DNA of 64,000 nt from Primula veris (taxonomy: Eukaryota; Streptophyta; Magnoliopsida; Ericales; Primulaceae), in assembly GCA_963682055.1 (NCBI GenBank), contig OY821751.1:9672001-9736000 (forward strand), written 5' to 3'. Under the pieces are notes generated by a model. It saw nothing but the letters and a program-made list of their open reading frames with translations, was not told the origin of the DNA and made no database searches. Each line of letters opens with the position of its first letter. The stretch's first letter is position 1. This document shows, one piece after another, positions 20,101-30,561 of this stretch. A program made the position numbers and the translations under genes.

Positions 20101-22119
20101 TACAAGAAAAACATCCTCAATATCAGGCATTCCAGGTTTGTTTAAGGTACCTTTACCAATAATTTTACCTGTATCTCCTCCTCCAAACACAACAGTGTTA
20201 CCTGTAAGAATGGTGACATTTTTTAGGAGGCTTGCAGTACCTGTCATATGCTTAGAGCATCCACTGTCAAAATACCAATCATTAGAAGTAACAGCATTCA
20301 AAGAGTTGATAACAGCTTTGTTGTTAGCAACTAAGATTGCTTTTTCTTTAACTTTCCAGACCCATTTCAAATTTTTATTGACAGAAGCCAACCAGGTTTT
20401 CTGGGAAATGTACTTTCTGTTCCTTTTTAAATAACACTGGACTTCAGAATGACCAGGTTTTTTACAAAAATTGCACAATTTCAACCTAAAGTTATTCAGT
20501 TTGTTCATGGTTGCAACTTTGGTTGTAACTGAGCTTCCAACCTTCTTTACATAAACCTGCGTTTTATTCCTGGTTGCAACTCTGGTTGCAACTGAGCTTC
20601 TAACCTTGTGATCAAAATCATGAGTTTTAGCTTTAGCAACAGCTTCAATAAAAGTAGTTTTTCCTGTACTCTTACCACCATAGTACCCTAGACCACTGAT
20701 ATCTTTGGATCCTCTAGAATATGACAGCATGTCATCTAATTTATCTGAAGCAGAGACATTCAGCAATTTTATTATCTTTTTAGTTTCAGTAAGTTCAGCC
20801 AGTTGTAATTTAAGCTTCTCAGTAAGATTTTTGACCTCATCCTTTAGATCAACATTCAGCTTGCTTATGATCAAACATTGTTTACTCAGACTTTTATACT
20901 TTTCATACAGAACAAGGTATTGCTTAGTAATGTTTTCATCAGAGGGCTCTTCCTCATCACTGCTATATGTTTCACAGGCAGTTGTAACTGGGGTTGAAAC
21001 ATGCTCACAGTCACTTTCATAAGTAAGTTCTTTTTCAGTGATTATTCCCATGAAATTAACAAAATTTGAACCATCCTCTTCATCACTGTTACTCTCAGAA
21101 TCACTATCACTATGAGTGGTTATATAAGCATTTTTGTTTCTTTTTAAAGTGTTTGCACACTCAGCCTGAATATGACCAAAACCTTTACATTCTCTACACT
21201 GAATCTCTTTAGATTTGTATTCTTTGTTATCCTTTTCTTTGGAATTCCACTTTCCTGTAGAGTTATTATTGAATCTAGACTCTGTCTTAAACTGGTTATC
21301 CTTTTTCTGAAAGTTTTTAGATGAACCAGTATCATCCTCCTTTTTCTTATAAAACTTCTTGTACACCTTTTTTGCAAAGAAAGCTAGTTGTTCTTCATCA
21401 CTCATTTTATCACAGGTATTAGATTCAGATTTCTTAGCTTGAAATGCTATTCCCTTTTCTGGTCTTTTATGTTTGAAGAATTTCAGTTCATGTGTACTAA
21501 GATTTCCTATGAGTTCTTCAAGTTTAAGATTATCTAAGTCAGTTGATTCTTCAATAGCTGTGACCTTAATTTCAAACCTTTCTGGGAGTGACCTAAGAGT
21601 TTTCTTAACAAGCTTAGCATCACTGTATTTTTCACCTAATGTTCCAGCTTGATGAGCAATGTGGCAGATTCTACCATTAAATTGTTCAATGTTTTCATCT
21701 TCCTCCATTCTTAAGTTCTCAAATTGGGTAGTTAACTGTTGAAGTTTGAAAGCTTTTACTTTAGTTGTTCCTTCAAAAGTAACTTGCAAAATATCCCATG
21801 CTTCTTTAGCTGTTTCACAATGAGAGATATACCTGAATACGCTGAGAGTTACACCAGCAAAAATCAAGTTTATGGCTGTTGAGTTGGCACTTGATTTTCT
21901 GTCTTCTTCAGCAGACCATCTGTCTTCAGGTAAGAGAATCAGTTCTCCTTCATTATCCATGGTAGTTGGAGCCTCCCATCCATACATAACAGTCTTCCAT
22001 GCATGTTCATTCTGCTGTTTGATGAAGGACCTCATTCTAATTTTCCATACTCCATAGTTTACTCCTCCTTCAAGCAATGGAGGTTTGTTGAAGGCGTTTC
22101 CTTCCCTCATTAAGTCCAT
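17131..22119 (-). CDS. Sirevirus gag-pol polyprotein, element 1
   Basis: 1,662 codons, one unbroken frame carrying every copia domain. Gag with a CCHC zinc knuckle (CRECKGFGHIQAEC, about 308-321) and a second knuckle (CNFCKKPGHSEVQC, about 548-561). Protease with DSG near 617. GAG-pre-integrase HH-CC region, about 744-785. Integrase core with catalytic D, D and E near 809, 878 and 913 (HIDLMGP, SDHGTEFE, NGIVERKNR). Reverse transcriptase from about 1180 with YVDDI near 1346. RNase H with CDADWAG near 1509 and DNKSA near 1583. The start ATG follows the primer site by about 45 bp. A valine/threonine-rich linker near 1075-1090 is encoded by repeated gttgcaact-type words. Nothing essential looks lost, so it is probably competent. 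Confidence 0.95.
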   Translation of the reverse strand: MDLMREGNAFNKPPLLEGGVNYGVWKIRMRSFIKQQNEHAWKTVMYGWEAPTTMDNEGELILLPEDRWSAEEDRKSSANSTAINLIFAGVTLSVFRYISHCETAKEAWDILQVTFEGTTKVKAFKLQQLTTQFENLRMEEDENIEQFNGRICHIAHQAGTLGEKYSDAKLVKKTLRSLPERFEIKVTAIEESTDLDNLKLEELIGNLSTHELKFFKHKRPEKGIAFQAKKSESNTCDKMSDEEQLAFFAKKVYKKFYKKKEDDTGSSKNFQKKDNQFKTESRFNNNSTGKWNSKEKDNKEYKSKEIQCRECKGFGHIQAECANTLKRNKNAYITTHSDSDSESNSDEEDGSNFVNFMGIITEKELTYESDCEHVSTPVTTACETYSSDEEEPSDENITKQYLVLYEKYKSLSKQCLIISKLNVDLKDEVKNLTEKLKLQLAELTETKKIIKLLNVSASDKLDDMLSYSRGSKDISGLGYYGGKSTGKTTFIEAVAKAKTHDFDHKVRSSVATRVATRNKTQVYVKKVGSSVTTKVATMNKLNNFRLKLCNFCKKPGHSEVQCYLKRNRKYISQKTWLASVNKNLKWVWKVKEKAILVANNKAVINSLNAVTSNDWYFDSGCSKHMTGTASLLKNVTILTGNTVVFGGGDTGKIIGKGTLNKPGMPDIEDVFLVDGLKANLISISQLCDNEMTVKFDKERCLITNLNNDLIMTGVRSTNSCYVFEKAEKELPQSRCNQAITNNADIWHKRLGHVNYKTLDKLVKKELIRGIPKLSAKTQSVCGDCAIGKQTKSIHKSTSLIYTKRVLELLHIDLMGPMQTASIGGKKYILVVVDDFSRYSWVVFLKDKSETFELFKTLCLKLQVEKGSTSGNIASIRSDHGTEFENIRFKEFCNSLGICHEFSAPKTPQQNGIVERKNRTIQEMARVMLNSKKLANRFWAEAVNTACHIVNRVYITKGTSMTAYEIWKGRKPNVKYFQVFGCVCYILRDREHLGKFDSKSDKGIFLGYAQNSRAFRVFNQRTNCVMESYNVLFDDLKTVDEITGDNEQAETTEKEKEETQQTGSPRVVGSPVATEVTTEVGTEVGTTVETQNDAESEEEEEESSHAQSTSRPRYVRTQKNHSLDNVIGEVTSGMKTRGKRNNVVHFACYISQLEPKNIKEALEDSEWILAMQDELAQFERNDVWTLVPRPSNKNVIGTKWIFRNKSDEDGVIIRNKARLVAQGYTQIEGIDFDETFAPVARIESIRMLLSLACLYDFKLFQLDIKSAFLNGVINEEVYVCQPKGFEDPNFPEHVYLLKKALYGLKQAPRAWYDRLTKYLIEKGFNRGGVDKTLFTKKTTKDIIIAQIYVDDIVFGSTSNNRIKEFISDMKNEFEMSGGGELTYFLGLQVKQNEKGIFLCQSKYADNLVKKFGLSESKEKRTPMSTTLKLSKNDKGKNICPSLYRSMIGSLLYLTASRPDLCLSVGVCARYQANPLEPHLLAVKRILRYVKGTPHLGLWYSKDTNHFLSGYCDADWAGNIDDRKSTSGGCFYFGNNLVSWFSKKQNCISLSTAEAEYVAAGSGCTQLIWMKQMLTDYNVKQEILTLFCDNKSAIDLAKNPVQHSRTKHIDLRHHFIRELVEEKSLILEHVSTERQLADIFTKPLDTNKFESLRSDIGVCHYQSN

Positions 22120-22164
22120 TGTTACTAGAACACAGGATCCACACTAAGTAAGATCTAGTGTGAA

Positions 22165-22176
22165 GCTCTGATACCA
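22165..22176 (-). promoter_or_regulatory. Primer binding site (tRNA-iMet), element 1
   Basis: The minus strand reads TGGTATCAGAGC two bases inside the 5' LTR, complementary to the 3' end of plant initiator tRNA-Met. This is the usual copia minus-strand primer site. Confidence 0.93.
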
Positions 22177-22178
22177 AT

Positions 22179-23440
22179 TGAAATTCCTATCCGTTGTTCT
22201 AGATGCAGTTTTGCAGTAAGGTTCCAAGTGGGGTTGGAACTGCAGTTTGAACCAAGTGTATAAGGTTTCAAGTGAGGTTGGAACTGCAGTTTGAACCAAG
22301 TGTATTAATGGACAGAAACTGTTTTAAAATTAAATGTACTTGGAAATAATTCACACGCACATTTAACAACGGAGTTCACCTAACTAGGCTACGTCTCCGG
22401 GGCACTTACCCAGATTATGATATTATAAAAAGCTTACAATATATGACTCAAGTCTTAATGAAAAACTTAGACTCCCTCTATGTTTTTCTGCCTATCACTA
22501 TATTGCTCCTACTCTATAACTATCACTTATAAATCAATGGCATCCCACCATTGTTTTTCTTTTTAAAGCTCACGTGTATTCTCTCTAGAAAATAAGTTCT
22601 TTATAATTTAGAACACACCCCTTTACAAGCTTAAGTTACTAAGTATATAAACAAGTAAAAACAATCTTCTATCTTCAATATCTTTTGATTGCTTTTGACT
22701 TGGTTGATTAGCTTCAATCTCTCCAAGTATCACGAGATTCTTCAGCATGGATTGACTCTAATCATCTTTGATTAACACCTGTTTAGTAACACACTTGAAA
22801 GTAGGAGTTAATCTTTTCCTTTGAAAGGAAACATATAAAGATATGATCTCTTAAAGATAATATCTTTTCATAAACATATGAAACATTTAACTCCGCATAT
22901 CAATCAATCTTTATACATATCTTTACTGAATATTATAAGAATCAAAAGATTGAATCAAGTGATAAGGACAAGCATACGAATAGAGATATATAAATTAAAA
23001 GGAAACATAACCTTATAAACTAATCTCTTTATATCTTTTATAAACATCTTTCCTTAACACATTAATATTCTCAATAAACACATATACACGTTTAAGACCT
23101 TATGAGAATATATCCTACATACTTTAAAACAAATGATTAGCATTAAACAATTAGTAATGTAGAATAATGAAACAAGACAGAATTCTGTTTTAACAGCAGG
23201 TTGAACTGTGGTTGCAACTGAGGTTGCAACTGGTACTTGAAACCTGTCACCACAGGTTGTAACTAAGGTTGCAACCAGTACTTGAAACCTAATACTACTA
23301 ACTTAGTAGGTTGTAACTGAGGTTGCAACTGGTACTTGGAACCTGTCAATCCTGTCTTAGTTCTTAATAACAGTTAGGATTTATTTAGTAAAAACCAATA
23401 GACAATTAACAATATTTAGACCAGAAATCTGGTCCTAACA
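22179..23440 (-). repeat. 5' LTR (promoter LTR) of Sirevirus element 1
   Basis: 1,262 bp, matching the LTR at 13236-14497 with no difference that I found. On the minus strand it would drive transcription of gag-pol. It borders the target duplication GCCTT at 23441-23445. Confidence 0.93.
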
Positions 23441-23518
23441 GCCTTCAAAGCTTTACTCTTTCAAGTCTAAAACAACATTACCTAATAGAAAACTAATAAA
23501 CAAAATAAAAGTACTAAC

Positions 23519-25647
23519 CTCTCAGATCCCTCTAGACCAGGCAAACCTTCCCACGCAACCTGTTGCATCGTTTTCCCAGTAACATCATCCAACGGCATTA
23601 GCTTATTCGCCTGCATCGACAGCTTCTCAATTCCTGCAGAAGCCAAACGTTCCAAAATGTCCATTATACCTTTACCCATCTCCGCCGGCACCACAACTGG
23701 GCTCGAAACTTGCATAACCAAAGTACCCCCGCTTTTCGCATCCCTAAAATGTGTCGGATCCATTGTCCTCAAAAACCCTCCATTTTTTGTCTTGATAAAC
23801 GGACCCACGCCCTCCCCAAGAGACGGCAAAAGGGTCCCATCTTCCATATCGATAGGACTCCCGAATTCGTTGGATCTGCCAGATGGCGATTTTACAAAAG
23901 CTTTCTCGTTTATTCCCCACTCGTGCATTAACTCTTCGGTCTCTAAACCCTTTATCATGGAGGCCCTAGGTTTTATATCCTCCGCCTCGGTTGCTAAATT
24001 TAGCTTGTTTTGAAACAAGTCAAAATCATCATCATAAGAAGTATCTTCCATATTAAAATCGAATAAGGGGCATCCAGCAGCTAATGAATCCTTTTCGAAT
24101 TGCCTTAATAGACACTCTCTTGGGGATTCGGGCTCACTCTCGGAGCTCAAGCCATATGGGCTGTGTTCGATACCCAACATATTTAAAAAATCATCAGCTA
24201 CCGAGTTTATTACGTCATCTAAACAAAGCGACTTTGCCTTTCTTTTCAGTTTATAGTCGGATTTAATCTTTGCAAAATCATCCTCTTCCGATTTTTCACT
24301 ATCACCTCCGGGCGAATTCACCCTTGTATCTGCAATAGATACGTGTTGCAAAGCCAACTCGAGGTCTTTCATGAGTGATTCTGTGGTGCCCAAGTCTTCA
24401 GTATTAAGCTGAAGCTCTGTATTCCCTATATCACCACCGACCTCAAAAATAGCAAAATTTTCTGTTTCGGAGTTTAAAGAATCCTCATCCAATTTCACCT
24501 CTTCTTTCGCTGCTTCTATCACTTGCTCTACAGAAAAAGATTCAAACTTTTCATGCTCATGTTTCTCACTTTCCTTTTCTTCACCATCACCAGACACCAA
24601 GTCAATGTCCAATTTACCCTCAAGGGTATCAGAACTGACATTTACCTCAAGTTGAGGATTACCTTTAAAATCAAATTTCTCCTCATCGAGCTTGCGATAG
24701 AGTACACCCACAGACTTGGCTAGATCCGAATTTGACTCTGGTAACACTTCATGAAGATCTTTTATGTCCTCTATGGGTTGAGATGACGTGGACGACCGAG
24801 CAGGAAGGCTCCCGGTCCGCTGTATCAGACTCTTAATCTCACTCTCATCCATACTCAAACGATTACGCCTTACATTAGATACGCGCGAAATATCCCTCTT
24901 TACAACAGGAGACGTCGTACTACTATTACCATTACTACCAACAACAGTATACCCAAAGCTTACATTCATACATGCACCTTTAGCAATTCCAGAGAGGTTA
25001 AAACTAGTAGTCCATCTCGAGGAGCTCTTCTCGTCCTCTAATTCCTCCAACGTTAAAGGGAGAAATCTAGTAAGGTCGACCCGATGCTTTCCTATGTCAA
25101 GCTCAGGAGAATCCAATAAAGTGGCGTATAACAAAAAATGTTTCGCCTCGTATTTGGCTGAATGGTGGGCCCCGCTTCTACTACCATAAACCAAGCAAGT
25201 GAGGGTCAAATGGCCTTCGAACTCAGCTACTCCTTCCATAACCCTCGCCGGAGGGGATACTAACTTCTCGTCCCTTCTCTCAAAGTGCACGCAAAGATCT
25301 AGGTCCTCGAAGCACGAGGGTAGACCCTCGATGGAATGAACTTGGAGAGAGAAACAACAATTGAACCTACGGTTTCGGGTGAAAGGCATTAGACCCTTCC
25401 AGTTCCAAATGGACTTTTTCTCCTTCTGTAACGACCCATTATTACTTTCTTTCGGCTTTGATGAGGATTCGTACGAATATGAATTTCTGACCGATTGGGA
25501 GCGGCTATTTAGATTAGGAACGGAGTTTTTCGGTCTTGTTTTGTCTAGGTATAGAGCATTACTTATAGTTTCAATGTCACGTAATAACTTTCCGTTGCCT
25601 GAACTATCACCTGTTTTCTTCAGAGGATCGATCTTTGATGACTTCAT
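23519..25647 (-). CDS. PMIR1: PLASTID MOVEMENT IMPAIRED 1-RELATED protein, exon 1
   Basis: An open exon of 2,129 bp (709 codons plus 2 bases), starting at the ATG that gives MKSSKIDPLKKTGDSSGNGK and ending at donor AG|GTTAGT. Residues about 15-35 (GKLLRDIETISNALYLDK) and 80-235 match the N-terminal NT-C2 domain: RNRRFNCCFSLQVHSIEGLP, SAKYEAKHFLLYATLLDSPE, GKHRVDLTRFLPLTLEEL. The acidic middle ends with LDDVINSVADDFLNMLGIEH and the LERLASAGIEKLSMQANKL block. The family acts in blue-light chloroplast and nucleus positioning. Exon 2 (12300-11982) is cut short and the intron carries a Sirevirus, so this is a gene fragment despite the open exon. About 150 bp of upstream sequence came with it, so a promoter is unlikely to be complete. 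Confidence 0.88.
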
Positions 25648-25798
25648 CTGCTCTGGAGAACATAAAACTAGCCTGCAGAATTCAAAACTTTAATTCAATA
25701 AGTATTTTATGAAACAGTTTAGTCTAAGATTGGAAACACAATATTCATGAGAACTGGACAATAAACAATAAGAAATGAAAGGTTGATGGTCAATGGTT

Positions 25799-26602
25799 TC
25801 TATCTGAAAATAAAAAAGCTAGCAACATGGAAAGCACAATTGGGCGGGACATGCGGTCATAAACTTTGGCCATGTCAAGCTTTATTCCCCTCATGAACAT
25901 GCTTCTTCAAATTGTGAACCATCTCCTACGCTAGAAGACCGCAGTAATGAATCACACTGCCAGGGACAAAGCCACTCTTAGTTGGAGAAATGAAGTGCGA
26001 AAAAACAGTTGACAACTTCGCAATAAGAAAATTGGACATAACCTTTCTTCTAACGTTGCACAAACTTATAGGATGGAAATATCCCCATGAAGAAGGGGAG
26101 TCTTTTTCCGGAAGGAACACAATGAAGGTACTAATAAATCTCATGGGCATTGGGGTGCCACTGAAATAATCAAGAACAACAGCATACAAATCCTCACAAA
26201 TAATATGCCAATAGTTCTCATCAAAGTATGAACAAAAACCGTCTAGTCCCGAATCACTCTCCCTATCCATTGAAAAAATTTATCTCAGAAGCAACAAAAG
26301 GATTGTAAGGTCTGGCTGTGCTGCCCCCGAAAGCAAATAGATCATCGAAATAACACACCACAGATCATCCCATATCACCCTGATTAGCAATAAACTCGTC
26401 CACTGGAGCACCCTCATGAATACAGTGAATCGTAAGAGTAAGTTATTTCTTCCATATTACAGCATGAAAGAAACACGTGTTAGCATCCCATTCACGGACA
26501 CCATGTACGCGGGAATGCTATTGACGGAACGACTCTCCGGTATCCAAAGCTTGTTGTCTCTGGCCTTGTGTAGAACCCTTCGCAGTTAACAACGGAACTC
26601 AT
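25799..26602 (-). pseudogene. Decayed LINE, upstream part (copy A)
   Basis: The minus strand encodes FFHAVIWKK-like linker residues (26480-26440), then an N-terminal reverse transcriptase stretch with GLDGFCSYF, HPISLCNVRRKVMS and SGFVPGSVIHYCG (26247-25940), then KLDMAKVYDRMS, the usual first catalytic region, near 25870. It continues in sense and spacing into 11981-9750 if the PMI1-related block is taken out. The 5' part with the endonuclease is absent; the left edge meets the receiver inverted repeat at 26603. Confidence 0.85.
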
Positions 26603-27432
26603 GCCCATTAGATAAATATTTATTCTCGGTTTGGATAGTTATATTGTTGAAGATTAATTTTTTCCATCCTTGACCAAGTGCCAAGACAAGTGAACCGCAT
26701 TAAGTCAACCAATAATGAGACTTAAAATGGACTATTAATGTTTTTTTATCTTGTCATTTGATGTGTCTGTGTGTATGTCCAAATAATGACGATGATAAGC
26801 AGTGTACCACGATAGATCATTTTAGTAACTTAGTTTATGCATCGTCTTCTCTTGCATCTTACGTCCAATATTTTATGTTTTGTTTTTTTCTTCATGTTCA
26901 ATGACTGAAGCTGGAAGTGGATGGGAAGCTCTGGCATTAATGTTGTCAGATGCAAACAATAAGTTTGATTTAGTTCTGAGCCCGTTTGCGTAATGTTAAT
27001 CGGTTTTTTCTTATTCATGAGAGTGTCAGAATGCATATACCGATTAGCATTAGCCATACGGGCTTCCATTAAAATTAAATCAAACTTCTTGCTTTCATCA
27101 GACAACAACAACGCCAGAGTTTCCCATCTACTGCTAGCAGAACATCGAGAACAAAAAAAAAAAACCCATAAAATATTGGACGTAAGATGCAAGAGTACAT
27201 GATATATAAACTAGGATACTAATATGATCTATAGGCTACCACTGCTTATCATCGTCGGTATTTGGATATACACACCAAGACACATCAAATTAAGATTAAA
27301 CACAATACTCCATTTTAAGTCTCCTTGTTTGTTGACTTAATGTGGTTCGCTTGTCTTGGAATGTTCACGGTGGAAAAATCTAACAATCAACAATATAATT
27401 ATCCAAATCGAGAATAAATTATTCTCTAATGG
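26603..27432. repeat. Inverted repeat of a receiver-like gene fragment (copy A)
   Basis: Arms 26603-27004 and 27039-27432 are complementary over about 400 bp with scattered mismatches, and are separated by a 34 bp loop. The left arm on plus encodes EAGSGWEALALMLSDANN then KFDLVL. The right arm on minus encodes SRWETLALLLSDESKKFDLI then LMEARMANANRYM. Both resemble the receiver domain of a two-component response regulator around the phospho-acceptor strand. The identification is moderate: the acceptor aspartate itself reads as E in one arm. A transcript through either strand would fold into a long hairpin. The same structure is at 52832-53655 in copy B. Confidence 0.72.
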
Positions 27433-27622
27433 AAATAATTATGTTGCATTCCCATCTATAAATATAAGATAAAATTGTATCTGAAATCAGATTCAATTTT
27501 GTCGTTCACACATAAATATTCTTTATAGGAAATAATTATGTTGCATATCGTAACAATAAATACGAGATATGGCATTGTGTCTGAAATTTCATAAGATATT
27601 GTCGTTTTGTGTGGATTTTAAA
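27428..27622. repeat. Imperfect ~100 bp direct tandem duplication
   Basis: ggaaataattatgttgcat begins both halves (27431 and about 27529), and each ends near attttgtcgtt/atattgtcgttt with tgtatctgaaat/tgtgtctgaaat inside. The same pair occurs in copy B near 53654-53840, so it predates the duplication. Confidence 0.7.
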
Positions 27623-30035
27623 AAAATATCATTTACAGTTTGCCCGTACATATTATGTTTCAATTTTTAGGCATTCTATGCGGAAAAGAAACAACGTTTC
27701 ATGATGTTGAAGGCCTACAAACGTAGTGACTAATCCATATACACATTGTGAGGCATTACTATATTTAACAATGTTAATCTACATTTCAATATGTAAAATT
27801 TAGAAAGAAATCTATTCCGGTAGTTTGAGGTTAATGGATTTTTTTAGCAGATTCTTGAATGCTACCCAACGTAATTATTTTTCTATCATAGTACCTTCTT
27901 ATTGGTTGTTGTAATATGTATGTTTGCTGTCGTCGTCGACGGAGGTAGGAAATGGAGGTATCTCCCCCAATATTGATAAGACCGGCTATTTCATATGTTT
28001 TAAAGGGGGTTTTTTGGAGGGTAAACCGTCGAATGTATATATACATAAAGGGGTTGAGAGTTGAGACCCCAAAGAACTACAAATATGTTTTTATAGTTAT
28101 TTGATAATTACCCTTCATTAAATTTTGTTGAAGAAAAACTATCAAGCTGTAACACTGAAATTATTTTGTTTGTAGTTTTTAAGTTTAACATTATTTTTCA
28201 CTTACATGTTGTTGCTAAATCCAAAAGCTAATCTTTAGTTTTTTGCTGAAAAAAGGTACAGTAGTTTTTTTTCTGGATTAAAACAGTATTTTGATATCTT
28301 AACAGCCTCATTTAAGTGTACATAAAAATGAAAGTTCATTTTTTATAAATTAAAAGTGGGTAAATTAAGCCAACTATTTTCATTTACTTTTAAGTTTTAG
28401 TTGCCCTCCGGCCTTATTAGAGCAAAGAAAGGTATAGAAAATTACAACTTCAAGAACCAAAAACAGAAATGTAGTTGACTAAAAAGTCTTCACGTGTAAC
28501 TTTAAGAGACCACCGCATGTGTTTCCACGCTGCTCTTCAATTGACGAAGATTTGTAAACTCATATGTTTTAATCTCAAACTAGACAATCTTAATTAACAC
28601 CATTTAAATTTCAGGTAGCTTGATTTACTAATTAGATCTTTGAAATAATGTGTTAGGATAGATGGGAAACGGGGTGAATCGGTTTAACTGATTTTAATTT
28701 TTTTTACTTTAGTTATTAAATAAGCGGCTTGGGTTGGGTGTATAAAATATATAATTCAAAACTATATGTATACGAACTTAGGTTTACGAAGCGGAATAAA
28801 TATAATATATACAAATATAAATTACTTAAGTGTTTATACACAACCAATCAACAGAGTCACAATTATAACAAGTAACACCCAGCTACGTTATCAACAATAT
28901 GTGACTTTAGATACGCATTAACTTGTGCTAGCTATCGATAAGAGAATTTAACAACCCAAGAGTTAATTTAATTTATTTTATTCTGAATATCCAGATATAT
29001 CAACAAATTGATCACGTCACCGGCAGTATGATCTTATTTGATTGCTTCAAAAGTGAGTTAGATCTAAATCAATATGCAGTTTTAAGTTACAAATAACAAG
29101 TACTCTAAATATCAAGTTTTTCAAATGATATAACAGTATAGTAAACTTGATAAATAAAGAATAAGGATAGAAAGTAATTGACACATAGATTTATTCTGTT
29201 TCGCCTCTATGTGATACTACGTCCAGCCCACAAGTCCAATCGGAGTTTGAAATTTTTATATTATCACATGTATTTCCTTTAGGAAAGTATACCTTTTAGA
29301 ACCACTTTTCCTTTAGGGCGAGCTACCATGTACAACACTATTCATTGGGGAAGAGATACCCAAAAACACGTGTCTGCTTAAGGGCAAAGCTACCCAAAAA
29401 TAATCACTTTTCCATGACGGATAAATCAATCAAAAACTTGTCTCTCAAAATGAGACTTTGGATTTCAGATCCAAACAAGTGTTTCTACTTGAAGTTGTAC
29501 ACAAGTTGTACGATCAACAAGTTTAAAAACAAAATTGTTTAAAACCAATCTATTGATGTATTCGATGGTATAAACTGGTTAGATCAAACACTCTATACAA
29601 AAAAATTATTTGCAATATAATATGAATAAGCTTATGTTCGTTGAGAGTTGTGAGTCTTGGATTGAAGGATTGACGTCATCGGTGGTAATGAAACTGGTAG
29701 TAGGGCTTCGCTGTCGAATGAAATACGATACCAAGACCTTTGTATTTGAGTTTGGTATAGCGTTTTTTGTTTTTTCGAAAGTCTTGAGGTCTATTTAAAG
29801 TGTTGGAGTTGCTAGTAGATGATGCTAGGGCTTCTCATTTGAATTTCAAATTTAAATGGATTCTAACCAGTTGAACTATCTAGATTTGGTCCAACGGTCA
29901 TCAATTTTGAAATATAAATATCTCGCGTGATGGTACTCCTAAATGTTAATTATTTTCACTTCAATACTCATGTAGAATATCTCCAATGAAACTCTTCATT
30001 TGGAAGTGTTTTAAAAACTTTCCAAGACTTCAAAA
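27623..30035. other. Unassigned sequence between inverted repeat and copia LTR (copy A)
   Basis: Colinear with B 53841-56151. No frame that I can link to a protein; small frames at 27831-28046, 29345-29542 and 29610-29798 are conserved as sequence but show no motif. B lacks about 135 bp present here at 28688-28820. A stretch from about 28651 (tgttaggatagatgggaaac) could be an old LTR edge, not proven. Confidence 0.5.
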
Positions 30036-30561
30036 TGTTGGAAACACATTTTATTTTGCAGCGGAAAACTGGTCTTGGATCATAATTATAGCGTATATGG
30101 ATTATATAAAAATAATAGAGAAATACCTCACAGGCAGAGATATATCACAGTTGATTTTCTACCGTATTCCTATAATATTTTTTACTCTTTAGAGAGATGG
30201 GCTCTCAAACTGTTAGAAATTCAAGAAAAATATTTTATGATACTTATCTTTTTTCTTTTTCACAGCATATGAGTATATTTATAGGCTACAGTATGGACCC
30301 AATACACAAGAAGAATAATACTTTTACTTAACCTAGATCTCTAACCCTAATTAAATTATAATTTAATTAATAAATATTATCTAGTCTTAATTAAAAGACT
30401 AATATAATATTATCTAATTAATACTTTTATAATCATAGGATGATCTATCAATAAATTATATTCATTTCCATTAGAGAATATAATTGCACTTTTAATTCTT
30501 CTCAAAATAATATATGAGAGCACATTATTAAATATTTAAATATCTTCTCACGTTAAGATTA
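30036..30561 (-). mobile_element. Truncated copia LTR remnant (copy A)
   Basis: Begins tgttggaaaca and matches the left LTR of the copia element at 56152 for about 525 bp, then jumps at attac to the target duplication side (CAAAA and onward). Copy B has the whole element here, so A lost about 5.1 kb, from inside the LTR to the far end of the element. Both break edges end in ac, a 2 bp microhomology. Confidence 0.8.

Larger units (their letters stand above)
13236..23440 (-). mobile_element. Complete Sirevirus-type Ty1/copia retrotransposon, element 1
   Basis: 10,205 bp with two 1,262 bp LTRs that look identical, starting TGAAATTCC and ending CCTAACA. Target duplication GCCTT at 13231-13235 and 23441-23445. 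On the minus strand the order is LTR, primer site, gag-pol (22119-17131), a second ORF (16157-14871), polypurine tracts, LTR. A long extra ORF after pol, an iMet primer site and repeated AGGGGGAG tracts are hallmarks of the Sirevirus (SIRE/Maximus) group. It lies in the intron of the PMI1-related fragment in the gene's own orientation. Intact frames and matched LTRs point to a very recent insertion. Confidence 0.95.

Noticed and set aside
26603..27432. Inverted repeat taken as terminal repeats of a Pack-MULE or foldback transposon
   Set aside because: Arms meet with only a 34 bp loop, I found no flanking 8-10 bp target duplication, and gene sequence is inside the arms rather than between them. 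Not fully excluded.
28651..30035. Possible old LTR starting tgttaggatagatggg
   Set aside because: No matching end, no target duplication and no coding sequence; kept as unassigned.
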